The notes under the pieces: generated by a model
Told to the model about the DNA's origin: nothing
Databases searched by the model: none
The model's input: only the letters and a program-made list of their open reading frames with translations
Assembly (NCBI GenBank): GCA_913775095.1
Contig: CAJYIW010000003.1
Coordinates: forward strand, 85,205-149,204
Reading direction: 5' to 3'
DNA length: 64,000 nt
Origin: an uncultured Siphonobacter sp.
GTDB taxonomy: Bacteria; Bacteroidota; Bacteroidia; Cytophagales; Spirosomataceae
Position numbers and translations under genes: made by a program
Part shown: positions 16,759 to 25,052 of the stretch, piece by piece
Layout: every line of letters begins with the position of its first letter
Numbering within the stretch: the first letter of the stretch is position 1

Positions 16759-18417
16759 CTAATAGAAGACTCCGTAGATTGTCAGAATCAATCCCGTGAT
16801 GGTTAAGGCTCCGATGAGGAAAGGCGTGGATACTTTAAACCAGCTGGACTCCACCACGAAGGCTTTCGGATTGTCTTTTCCTTTGGATTCAAAGAGACTG
16901 ATGGCCACGTGAACCACTATGCAAATCCAGAACACCGTTCCCATGCGGTTCAGGAAGGGCATGTCAGGAGCCTGATATTTGAACAGCGTAGACAGGGGAA
17001 TACTCAGCAGAGCCGAGACCAAAGCCCCGTTGGTAGTCGCTTTTTTCCAGAAGAATCCTAAGAGGAAAATCGCCAGAATACCCGGAGAAATGAAGCCCGT
17101 GTACTCCTGAATGTATTCGAAGCCCTGACCGAAATTCCGCAGGAACGGACTTAATACCAGAGCAATGGCAAAGGCAATCACGATGGAAACGCGGCCCATC
17201 CACACGGTCTGTTTTTCGTCCAGATTCGGGTTAAAGAATTTCTTGTGAATGTCCAGTACGTAAATCGTCGAAATACTGTTTGCCTTACCCGCCAGCGAAG
17301 CCACAATGGCCGCCGTCAGAGCCGCAAACGCCAGTCCTTTCAAACCTGCGGGTAACAAGTTCAGTAACACCGGATACGAATTATCGGGCTTCACGACTCC
17401 GCCTTCGGTAATGCCCTGAACGATGGACGCATCGGCGTTTTCCTGAAACAGTACATACGCCGCCAGACCGGGTAATACCACGATAAAGGGCATCATTATT
17501 TTCAGAAACGAAGCGAAAAGCAAGCCATTCCGGGCCGTGCTCAGGTCCGCTCCCAAGGCCCGCTGGGTGATGTACTGGTTACAACCGAAGTAGTTGAAGT
17601 TTACAATCCACTGACCGCCGATGATGAACATCATCATACCGGGTAACTGGTTGTAGGCATCAATAAACCCGCCGCGACCATCATGTACACTATATTGCCC
17701 CGGCGAAAAGACCATGTGCATATGGCTGTCGGCTTTCTCTTTCAGGAGACTTAATCCTTCCAGCACACCGGACCCCGTTCCCACGCGATCCGACAGTAAG
17801 TCCAGAGCCAGATAGGTAGTCGCCAGACCACCTACCACCAGACAAACCACTTGAATCACGTCGGTATAGCCGATTACTTTCATCCCGCCGAGGGTAATAA
17901 ATACGGCGAAAACCGTCAGGAATATGGCGGAGGGCATGAAGCCGAAACCCGTCATTTTTTCGAGACTGATGGCCCCCAGATAGATGATGGACGTCAGGTT
18001 TACGAGAATGTATAACAGCAGCCAGAATACCGCCATGATGGTGGCCAGCCGTTTGTCGTACCGCACCTGAAGGAACTGCGGCATGGTGTATATCTTGTTT
18101 TTGATATACATCGGCAGAAAGTAAACGGCGATGATAATCAGCGAAAAAGCTCCGGCTATTTCATAGACTGAAATGGCCAGACCCAATTGAAAGGCCTGTC
18201 CACTCATGCCAATGAACTGTTCCGCTGAAATGTTGGAAGCGATGATGGAGGAACCAATGGCCCACCAGGTAAGCGAACCTTCGGCCAGGAAGAAATCCTT
18301 GGAATCAGCCGTTTGTTTACCCTTATTTTTGAAGACCCAGTAACCGTACACGGCCACAATCACGAAATAAATCAGGAATATCGCGTAGTCAATGGATTCA
18401 AGTCCCAGCGTTATCAT
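16759..18417 (-). CDS. Sodium:solute symporter (SSS), probable L-arabinose importer
   Basis: A 552-residue inner-membrane protein of the SGLT-like SSS family. Hydrophobic helices cover the whole length. Family landmarks include GSSIIASNISAEQFIGMSGQ early in the chain, GGMKVIGYTDVIQ near residue 180, GGQWIVNFNYFGCNQYITQRALGA, and AALTAAIVASLAGKANSISTIYVLDIHKKF, which carries the sodium-site serines. SSS proteins drive sugar uptake with the sodium gradient. Position directly after araD on the same strand (45 bases) makes L-arabinose the most likely cargo; the sequence alone does not prove this. Confidence 0.92.
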   Translation of the reverse strand: MITLGLESIDYAIFLIYFVIVAVYGYWVFKNKGKQTADSKDFFLAEGSLTWWAIGSSIIASNISAEQFIGMSGQAFQLGLAISVYEIAGAFSLIIIAVYFLPMYIKNKIYTMPQFLQVRYDKRLATIMAVFWLLLYILVNLTSIIYLGAISLEKMTGFGFMPSAIFLTVFAVFITLGGMKVIGYTDVIQVVCLVVGGLATTYLALDLLSDRVGTGSGVLEGLSLLKEKADSHMHMVFSPGQYSVHDGRGGFIDAYNQLPGMMMFIIGGQWIVNFNYFGCNQYITQRALGADLSTARNGLLFASFLKIMMPFIVVLPGLAAYVLFQENADASIVQGITEGGVVKPDNSYPVLLNLLPAGLKGLAFAALTAAIVASLAGKANSISTIYVLDIHKKFFNPNLDEKQTVWMGRVSIVIAFAIALVLSPFLRNFGQGFEYIQEYTGFISPGILAIFLLGFFWKKATTNGALVSALLSIPLSTLFKYQAPDMPFLNRMGTVFWICIVVHVAISLFESKGKDNPKAFVVESSWFKVSTPFLIGALTITGLILTIYGVFY

Positions 18418-18462
18418 GCAGACTTAGAGGATTTGTTAGGATAGAGATAAATGCTTTTTTAA

Positions 18463-19164
18463 CTAACAGCCTTGACCATAATAGGCATCTTTGCCGTGCT
18501 TGCGGAAGAAGTGCTTGTCAATTAATGTCTGTTTGAGTCGGGGAACGTCCGGGCGAAGCGTGCAGGACAGATAGGCCATTTGGGCCACGGCTTCGAGAAC
18601 GCCGGCGTTATACACCGCTTTCTCCGCCGTTTTTCCCCAGGTAAAGGGAGCGTGATTCCCGAGCAGAACCATCTCTACTTCTTCATACGAAAGCTGACGA
18701 CGTTCAAATTCATTCATCACCTGAAAGCCCGTTTCGTATTCGTAGTTACCCTTGATCATCTCGTCCTCCATCGGCGGAGCACAGGGAATGTCAACGGTAA
18801 GGTGGTCGGCGTGGGTGGTTCCGAGGATGGGAATGTCCAGCTGAGCCTGAGCCCAGGCCGTGGCGTACATGCTGTGCGTGTGTACAATACCACCAATGTT
18901 TTCCCAGTGCTTGAACAGTACGGCGTGGGTTTTGGTGTCGGAGGAAGGACGCTTGGTTCCTTCTACTACCTGAGCCTCGAAATCGCAGATGACGATATCT
19001 TCAGGCTTGAGAAATTCGTAAGGAATGCCGGAGGGCTTGATGGCAAATACACCTTTTTCCCGATCCACCACCGAGGCATTACCGAAGGTAAATACTACGA
19101 GATTTAGCTTGGGAAGCATCATGTTTGCTTCGTAACACTCCTCTTTTAGACTTTTATAACTCAT
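18463..19164 (-). CDS. araD: L-ribulose-5-phosphate 4-epimerase
   Basis: A class II aldolase-fold enzyme, 233 residues, that turns L-ribulose 5-phosphate into D-xylulose 5-phosphate. The substrate loops VFTFGNASVVDREKGVFAIKPSG and SSDTKTH are present, with zinc histidines in GGIVHTHSMYATAWAQ and the later VLLGNHAPFTWGKTAEKAVYNAGVLEAVAQMA segment. GTTHADH is the expected acid/base region. It lies between araA and the symporter. A 232-base gap to araA contains palindromes but no gene. Confidence 0.96.
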   Translation of the reverse strand: MSYKSLKEECYEANMMLPKLNLVVFTFGNASVVDREKGVFAIKPSGIPYEFLKPEDIVICDFEAQVVEGTKRPSSDTKTHAVLFKHWENIGGIVHTHSMYATAWAQAQLDIPILGTTHADHLTVDIPCAPPMEDEMIKGNYEYETGFQVMNEFERRQLSYEEVEMVLLGNHAPFTWGKTAEKAVYNAGVLEAVAQMAYLSCTLRPDVPRLKQTLIDKHFFRKHGKDAYYGQGC

Positions 19165-19267
19165 ACGAATGGGGAGTTTTGAATGTGGTTACTGACTTGA
19201 CTATGGGTTAACTCAGACCGTTGACTTAGCCTATACACTAAGCGGAAGCTTCCCATTTAAGGATGCT

Positions 19268-19371
19268 GCTGCCAGCTTTTCGCTGGCAGCCCACATTCCC
19301 TTATCGTCCAATCACTTTACTTACTCAGGTAATGCTGCCATCAAAAAGGCTAGCCGGGCCACGCTGGCAGC
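19268..19371. repeat. GCTGCCAGC palindromes between araA and araD
   Basis: GCTGCCAGC-TTTTC-GCTGGCAGC (19268-19290) is a perfect hairpin. A second, longer pair (GCTGCC at 19334, GCTGGCAGC at 19363) encloses a smaller GGCTAGCC palindrome. Both would form hairpins in the araA-araD message. Confidence 0.65.
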
Positions 19372-19396
19372 GGGACATTCTACCTGTGGGTATTAC

Positions 19397-20881
19397 TTAC
19401 TTATAGCTGACATCATTCCAGCGAAGCTCATTCTTCAGCTGACGCAGGTTGGTGTCTTTATCAATCACGACCAGTTCCGTATCGAACATATCGGCGAAAT
19501 CCTCGATGTATTCGGTCGTCAGGTTTTGGCTGTATACCGTGTGGTGAGCACCTCCGGCCAGAATCCAGGCGGCACAACCCGTTTGCATATCCGGCTGGGG
19601 TTTCCAGAGCACGCGGGCTACGGGCAGTTTGGGTAACTCTTCCTGAGCGGCTACGGCTTCTACTTCGTTTACCAGAATACGGAAACGATTACCCACGTCG
19701 ATTACCGACACGTTCAGAGCGGGACCGCCCGCCGCGTTGAATACCAGACGTACGGGATCAGCCTTACCGCCAATACCCAGCGGATGAATCTCGCAGGAAG
19801 CCTGACCATCCGCAATGGAAGGACAGATTTCCAGCATGTGTGAACCCAGCACGAGGTTATTACCGGGGCTGAAGTGATAGGTATAATCTTCCATGAAGGA
19901 GTTACCACCTTTCAGGCCGCTCGCCATCGTTTTCATGGTCCGAACCATCGCCGCCGTTTTCCAGTCGCCTTCACCACCGAATCCGTACCCCGCCGCCATC
20001 AGACGTTGTGAGGCAATACCGGGTAACTGAGCCATGCCGTGCAGATCTTCAAAGGTATCGGTATAGGCTTTGTAGTTACCATCTTCCAGAAATGCCTTCA
20101 TACCCAGCTCAATGCGAGCCGCTTCGCGAAGCGACTGGCGGAACTGACCATCCTGACGTAAAGAAGCGGCTACTTTATACTCGTCTTCGTACACCGAGAT
20201 CAAGCGATCAATTTCAGCGTCGGAGATTTGATTCACGACCTGAACCAGATCACCAATCCCGTGGGTATTCACCGAATACCCAAACGTCATTTCGGCGGAA
20301 ACCTTATTCCCATCCGTAACGGCTACGTACCGCATGTTATCGCCAAAACGCACGACTTTCATGCCCTGCATTTCGTAACGAGCCACGGATACCCGGGCCC
20401 AGACGCTGATTTTCTCAATCACGTCTTCCTGTTGCCAGTGCCCTACGACCACCTTGCGGTTCATCCGCATCCGGGACATCATGAAGCCAAATTCGCGGTC
20501 GCCGTGAGCCGACTGGTTCAGGTTCATGAAATCCATGTCGATGCTACCCCAGGGAATGTCGCGGTTGAACTGCGTGTGCAGGTGCAGCATGGGTTTCTGA
20601 AGAGCTTTCAGGCCCAGAATCCACATTTTCGCGGGTGAAAACGTGTGCATCCAGGTAATGATCCCGGCACAGTTGGGGGCTACGTTGGCATCCTGAACAA
20701 TGCGGTAGATTTCTTCGGTACTTTTCACGACGGGCTTGAAAACGACCCGCACCGGAAGGGAAGCATTTAAATGTTCGGCAATGGTTTTGGAGTGTTCATC
20801 CACCTGACGAAGCGTTTCTTCTCCGTATAAATGCTGGCTACCCGTTACGAACCAGATCTCAAACTGTTTTAAATCGAGCAT
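19397..20881 (-). CDS. araA: L-arabinose isomerase
   Basis: A 494-residue isomerase turning L-arabinose into L-ribulose, the first cytoplasmic step. It opens [21 protein letters not shown] and contains the conserved [33 protein letters not shown] and [23 protein letters not shown] stretches, with the metal site in [26 protein letters not shown]. Length is normal. It is downstream of araB and upstream of araD on the same strand. The 261-base gap ahead of it contains an array of short palindromes, so it may be expressed separately from araB or tuned by these hairpins. Confidence 0.98.
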   Translation of the reverse strand: MLDLKQFEIWFVTGSQHLYGEETLRQVDEHSKTIAEHLNASLPVRVVFKPVVKSTEEIYRIVQDANVAPNCAGIITWMHTFSPAKMWILGLKALQKPMLHLHTQFNRDIPWGSIDMDFMNLNQSAHGDREFGFMMSRMRMNRKVVVGHWQQEDVIEKISVWARVSVARYEMQGMKVVRFGDNMRYVAVTDGNKVSAEMTFGYSVNTHGIGDLVQVVNQISDAEIDRLISVYEDEYKVAASLRQDGQFRQSLREAARIELGMKAFLEDGNYKAYTDTFEDLHGMAQLPGIASQRLMAAGYGFGGEGDWKTAAMVRTMKTMASGLKGGNSFMEDYTYHFSPGNNLVLGSHMLEICPSIADGQASCEIHPLGIGGKADPVRLVFNAAGGPALNVSVIDVGNRFRILVNEVEAVAAQEELPKLPVARVLWKPQPDMQTGCAAWILAGGAHHTVYSQNLTTEYIEDFADMFDTELVVIDKDTNLRQLKNELRWNDVSYK

Positions 20882-20944
20882 AATATTGATTGCTGAAAAT
20901 CAGTTTATTAATTAAGTAAATCGTTGCAATTTTTATGCGGTTTC

Positions 20945-21063
20945 GGGATTATAAATCCCTTACAGATGGCTTTCGGATTGCAAATCCGAAAGAGCTGCTA
21001 AAGCAGTGGTACGTTCGTCCTGCGACTAGGTCGCGGATGCTGGAGAAAGGCGTTTTTAACGCC
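20945..21063. repeat. Array of short palindromes with 3-nt loops
   Basis: Four or five palindromes in tandem: GGGATT-ata-AATCCC (20945-20959), CTTTCGGATT-gca-AATCCGAAAG (20970-20992), CTGCT/AGCAG (from 20994), GCGAC-tag-GTCGC (21022-21034) and GGCGTT-ttt-AACGCC (21049-21063). Most have a three-base loop flanked by RTT and AAY. They fill the gap between araB and araA. Confidence 0.8.
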
Positions 21064-21142
21064 CAGCGTCACAGACACTTTTCTCAACAATCCACATTGG
21101 AAACGCGGACTACCTACGGACGCACTACCCAGAAAGCTGCCA

Positions 21143-22807
21143 TTAGGCATGTCCTAACAAAGCGGGTTCTTCTTTACCAAACTCCACAAAGTGGCCTAAA
21201 TCCAGGAATTTCTGATAGAGCTTCTTATACACTTCTACCTTCTCCGGCTGCGGTTCGTAAATCGCGTCGAAGCCGGAAGACATGGCCGCCTGAGCTTCGC
21301 CTACACTGGCGTGAACACCGGCGGCGACGGAAGCAAACATGGCCGCACCCAGAGCACAGGCCTGATCGGACTTGGCAATTTTGATCGGCATATCCAGCAC
21401 GTTTGCCAGCGTTTGCATGGCAAAGGCCGATTTCCGGGCTACACCACCAATGGCGATGACCTGTTTGATGGGGACGCCTTCATTCACGAAACGATCCACG
21501 ATGTTTTTTGAACCATACGCCGTGGCTTCCACCAGAGCTTTGAAGACCCGGGCGGTATCACTGCCCAGATTCAGACCCATGATGGCTCCTTTCAGCGTGT
21601 GATTGGCATCCGGCGTGCGACGACCGTTGAACCAGTCGATAGCCACGGGATCATTTTCCGTCAGCGGTAACTGAATCGCTTTTTCTGATAAGTGAGGAAT
21701 CAGCTTTTTACGGATCGTTTCGGCGGCTTCGTCGCCGAGTAATTCCCGCACGGGTTGCAGCACCAGGCGTTGCAACCAGGCATAAATGTCACCGTAGGCT
21801 GACATTCCGGCTTCCATACCGAGCATACCCGGAATAACGGAACCATCCACCTGTCCGCAAATGCCGCGAACGAGCAGGTTTCCAATTTCTTCCGTTGGAG
21901 CCACGAGCATATCGCAGGTCGACGTTCCGATTACTTTGCAAAGCGAATAGGCTTCGATGGTACCTCCGACAGCCCCCATGTGAGCATCGAAGGCTCCGAC
22001 CCCAATGACGGCCTGATCGGAAATACCCAGTTTTTCAGCCCATTCTTTCGAAATCTGCCCCATGGCTTCATCCGAGGTATAGGTATCCTGGAATAAACGA
22101 TCCCGAAGGCCACCCAGTAAGGGATCAAGCTTCGTCAGGAATTCTTCGGAAGGCAGACCATCGAAGTCTTCGTGCCAGAGAGCCTTATGGCCCGCCGCAC
22201 AACGGCTGCGTTTCAGGGTTAAAGGATTGGTGTTACCCGTCAGCACGGCGGAAACCCAGTCGCAGTGCTCAATCCAGGAAAAAGCTTTTGCTCTTACCTG
22301 CTCATCCACCCGAAGCGTACGCAGAATTTTTGCCCAGAACCATTCGGAGGAATAAATACCGCCGACGTATTTCGTAAAATCCAGATCCCAGGCATGAGCC
22401 AAATCATTGATTTCCTGAGCTTCTGCGTTGGCGGTATGATCTTTCCAGAGAATAAACATCCCATTCGGATTTTCAGCAAATTCCGGTAACAGAGCCAGGG
22501 GCGTTCCGTTTTCATCCACGGGGCCGGGCGTGGAGCCCGTCGTATCTACGGAAATACCCACCACATTCTGACGAACTTCTTCCGGAGCATCCTTCAAAGC
22601 CTCTTTAATGGTGTATTCCAGCCCTTCAAGGTAATCGAGCGGGTGCTGCCGAAACTGCGAATGCGGAGCATCGCAGTATAAGCCCTCTTTCCAGCGAGGG
22701 TATTCATACACAGCGGTTCCGATTTCTTCTCCCGTATGAGCGTTTAGTACGAGTGAGCGTACTGAATCCGTCCCATAATCAACGCCAATTACGTATTTTG
22801 ATGCCAT
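21143..22807 (-). CDS. araB: Ribulokinase
   Basis: A 554-residue FGGY-family kinase that phosphorylates L-ribulose. The N-terminal ATPase motif IGVDYGTDSVRSLVLN, the substrate segment SVDTTGSTPGPVDENG and the C-terminal IAIGGVARKSAFAMQTLANVLDMPI with CALGAAMFASVAAG are intact. Length matches AraB rather than the shorter xylulokinases. It follows the araR-like gene by 76 bases on the same strand and precedes araA, giving the order araR-araB-araA-araD-symporter. Confidence 0.97.
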   Translation of the reverse strand: MASKYVIGVDYGTDSVRSLVLNAHTGEEIGTAVYEYPRWKEGLYCDAPHSQFRQHPLDYLEGLEYTIKEALKDAPEEVRQNVVGISVDTTGSTPGPVDENGTPLALLPEFAENPNGMFILWKDHTANAEAQEINDLAHAWDLDFTKYVGGIYSSEWFWAKILRTLRVDEQVRAKAFSWIEHCDWVSAVLTGNTNPLTLKRSRCAAGHKALWHEDFDGLPSEEFLTKLDPLLGGLRDRLFQDTYTSDEAMGQISKEWAEKLGISDQAVIGVGAFDAHMGAVGGTIEAYSLCKVIGTSTCDMLVAPTEEIGNLLVRGICGQVDGSVIPGMLGMEAGMSAYGDIYAWLQRLVLQPVRELLGDEAAETIRKKLIPHLSEKAIQLPLTENDPVAIDWFNGRRTPDANHTLKGAIMGLNLGSDTARVFKALVEATAYGSKNIVDRFVNEGVPIKQVIAIGGVARKSAFAMQTLANVLDMPIKIAKSDQACALGAAMFASVAAGVHASVGEAQAAMSSGFDAIYEPQPEKVEVYKKLYQKFLDLGHFVEFGKEEPALLGHA

Positions 22808-22883
22808 GAGTAGTTTAAAGTGTTAAGCTGACACATTTTTAGTACTTCGATTAGTCCAGGACCAGAGTTTATTTCAAATGACC

Positions 22884-23591
22884 TTAAAAATCAGCGATAA
22901 AGTTCAGGAAGGCATTGAATTGCCGCTGGTAGCGTTCCTGATCCAGGCGATAGAGAACGGCCTTTTTGGTAATGCCCTGTTCGTTCTTCTCTCCCGTATC
23001 CAGTAAAAGCTTGGTAGATAATATTTTACGACTAAAATTACGCCGATCAAAGGAGTTACTATAGATCGCTTCGTAGAGCCGCTGAAGCTGGGGAATGGTA
23101 AATTTTTCGGGTAATAATTCAAAACCGATGGGATGCAGGGCAGCCTTGTACCGCAGCCGTTGCAAGGCCATGGTTACCATGCGGTCATGATCGAAAATAA
23201 GGGAAGGCTTTTGATCCAGACTTACCCAATACGCATTGTTGGCACGGGCCAGCTCGGCGTCATGATCGTGGATGTTAATGAGGGCGTAAAAGCTCACCGA
23301 GACGGTTCGTTCCACGGGATCCCGTTTTACTTCTCCGAACGCCTGTAACTGCTCCATGTAGACGTTTTCCAGCCCCGTCAGTTCGTACAGAATCCGCTTC
23401 GCTCCTACTTCCAGATCCTCATTTACGTTCAGAAAACCGCCCATTAATGACCACTTCCCCAGCTCTGGCTCAAAATTTCGTTTGATGAGCAGGACTTTCA
23501 GGTCTTCTCCATCAAAGCCAAAAATGATACAGTCGGTGGCAACTAACACGCGATTATCGTGCGGGTACTGCTGAAGCATAGAATCAGTCAA
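22884..23591 (-). CDS. araR: Nudix-type transcriptional regulator, AraR-like
   Basis: A 235-residue protein with an N-terminal Nudix domain (about residues 12-150) and a C-terminal winged-helix domain (about 155-235). The Nudix box is degenerate: GFLNVNEDLEVGAKRILYEL lacks the catalytic RE and EE glutamates, so hydrolysis is unlikely. This is the build of NrtR-type regulators, and the Bacteroides AraR, which senses L-arabinose, belongs to that group. Its place directly ahead of araB supports the same role here. Targets are inferred to be this locus; the operator is not identified with certainty. Confidence 0.88.
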   Translation of the reverse strand: MTDSMLQQYPHDNRVLVATDCIIFGFDGEDLKVLLIKRNFEPELGKWSLMGGFLNVNEDLEVGAKRILYELTGLENVYMEQLQAFGEVKRDPVERTVSVSFYALINIHDHDAELARANNAYWVSLDQKPSLIFDHDRMVTMALQRLRYKAALHPIGFELLPEKFTIPQLQRLYEAIYSNSFDRRNFSRKILSTKLLLDTGEKNEQGITKKAVLYRLDQERYQRQFNAFLNFIADF

Positions 23592-23670
23592 ACAATGGAA
23601 AAATAATCGTGTCGAAATAACACATTAATTTGGAAATAAACCATAAAAAAATTTAAAAATTCCATTAAAA

Positions 23671-24603
23671 TTACCGGGCTTCGGTAAGCACAGGCCAACC
23701 TTTGCTGAAGTTCAGGTCCATCAACCGCTGTTTGGACTTTCCATTATCTTCCGCATCGTAATAATGAATGGAAACCTGTTTTTTCTCTTTCAGTAACCCA
23801 ACGTGACCAGGACCGATGTAACGCCCTGTGGTGCGAAGAACCAGGGTGCCACCGCCCTTAGTCAAATCCTTGCCCTCGGCATCCAGAAAAGGACCGAGGG
23901 GATTTTCCGAACGACCCACCACGATATAATACGTGCTGTTCAGTCCTTTGCAGCACTGTCCGTTGTTGGCAAACAGGTAGTAATAGTTTCCTTCTCTAAT
24001 CAGGCAGGCGGCTTCCCAATCCGACATGTTTCCGCCCGCTACCTTCGTTACGCTGGTTCCGGCCTTTACCTTCCCCGTGGCAGGGTCCAGTTCTACGGTG
24101 CCAATCCCGCCGAAATAAGAGCCATAGGTAAGATACACGCGGCCATCGGTATCCTGCAAAATGCTGGGATCGATGGCGTTGAATCCCTTCCGGTCTTTGG
24201 ACTCCATCACCACACCCTCGTCTTGCCATTGATAATTTGGCGATTTTTGGTCCAGCGTTACATTCGTGGCCAGCCCTAAGGCGGAGGTTGAGGCTCCGAA
24301 GGTCGAACAGGAATAATAGAGGTAATACTTCCCATTCATTTTCAGAATGTCGGGAGCCCAGAAATGACCTTTGAAGCCCGGAACGCTGGTATTCACCCAT
24401 TCGGGCCAGCTTCCTTTTTTGAATACCGGTTCGGCGGACTGCCAGTTTTTCAGGTCCGTCGAGGTATGAACGGTGATGCCGTGACCCGTGGAGAAAAAGT
24501 AATACGTTCCTCCGTCCTGGATGACGGTGCTCGGGTCGTGCGAGGCGGGATCCTGGGCGAATGACCACAGGGGCAAAAGCAGTAAGAAGAGGCTACGTAA
24601 CAT
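23671..24603 (-). CDS. GH43 endo-1,5-alpha-L-arabinanase
   Basis: A 310-residue secreted glycoside hydrolase with signal peptide MLRSLFLLLLPLWSFAQ. The five-bladed propeller triad is visible: D23 (HDPS, base), D145 (NAIDPSILQ, pKa modulator) and E197 (SDWEAACL, acid). The FWAPDILKMNGKYYLYYS and YLTYGSYFGGI segments are typical of endo-arabinanases. It should cut the alpha-1,5-arabinan backbone in the periplasm or at the surface. It lies between the GH51 genes and the AraR-like regulator on the same strand, separated from the GH51 genes by 449 bases with a terminator and a repeat. Confidence 0.92.
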   Translation of the reverse strand: MLRSLFLLLLPLWSFAQDPASHDPSTVIQDGGTYYFFSTGHGITVHTSTDLKNWQSAEPVFKKGSWPEWVNTSVPGFKGHFWAPDILKMNGKYYLYYSCSTFGASTSALGLATNVTLDQKSPNYQWQDEGVVMESKDRKGFNAIDPSILQDTDGRVYLTYGSYFGGIGTVELDPATGKVKAGTSVTKVAGGNMSDWEAACLIREGNYYYLFANNGQCCKGLNSTYYIVVGRSENPLGPFLDAEGKDLTKGGGTLVLRTTGRYIGPGHVGLLKEKKQVSIHYYDAEDNGKSKQRLMDLNFSKGWPVLTEAR

Positions 24604-24749
24604 TAGTTTTCAGCGTTAGAGGTTATGAATCAAAAGGTTAGTTTTTTACATCAGGCTGACATTCGTTTTTTGCCGCAATTCTAATCGTTGACTCGTCAGG
24701 GATACCAGAAGCCCTGATATGAACGCTACGCAACCTTAGGGCTCTGGAT

Positions 24750-24910
24750 GACCGGCGGGGAGTAAACGAAAGTATTCAGCCTGTCATCTCGAACGCAGGG
24801 CGAGAGCTTACTTGAAGTTAACGTTGCGTTAGCTAACAAAATACCCCGTCGTGGAATGCTCCCCACCCCCGAGTAAGGTTCTTCGCTTCGCTCTGAATGA
24901 CAGGTAGTCA
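24750..24910. repeat. CHSERSEE-type interspersed repeat
   Basis: The ends CCTGTCAT (24780) and ATGACAGG (24897) are inverted. On the minus strand the right end reads CATTCAGAGCGAAGCGAAGA, which translates to the well-known spurious peptide CHSERSEE found across bacterial databases. GGGGAG and CTCCCC blocks inside are also complementary. Confidence 0.75.
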
Positions 24911-24994
24911 CTATCATTACTGTACTTCCAAACCCAGGAGTTAAATAGAAAAAAGATGAGCTGTTGTCTGCTATTTTCCTGCCTGCTCCTTAGC

Positions 24995-25029
24995 AAAAAA
25001 GAAGGCCGGGATTACCAAACCCGGCCTTT
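24995..25029 (-). terminator. Terminator after the 653-residue GH51 gene
   Basis: AAGGCCGGG pairs with CCCGGCCTT; read on the minus strand the stem is followed by CTTTTTT. It would separate the GH51 pair from the GH43 gene. Confidence 0.85.
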
Positions 25030-25052
25030 GTACTCACCAACATAGCCAAGTA

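Larger units (their letters stand above)
24604..25052. other. Gap with CHSERSEE-type repeat and terminator
   Basis: Holds an interspersed repeat (24750-24910), the terminator of the upstream GH51 gene (24995-25029) and the upstream region of the GH43 gene. No gene was recognised; the minus-strand frame here translates the repeat. Confidence 0.65.

Noticed and set aside
20935..21384. Plus-strand open frame of 149 codons before and inside araB
   Set aside because: Its first half translates the palindrome array and its second half is antisense to araB; no family features.
24726..24917. Minus-strand open frame of 63 codons containing CHSERSEE
   Set aside because: Classic translation artefact of an interspersed repeat, not a protein.
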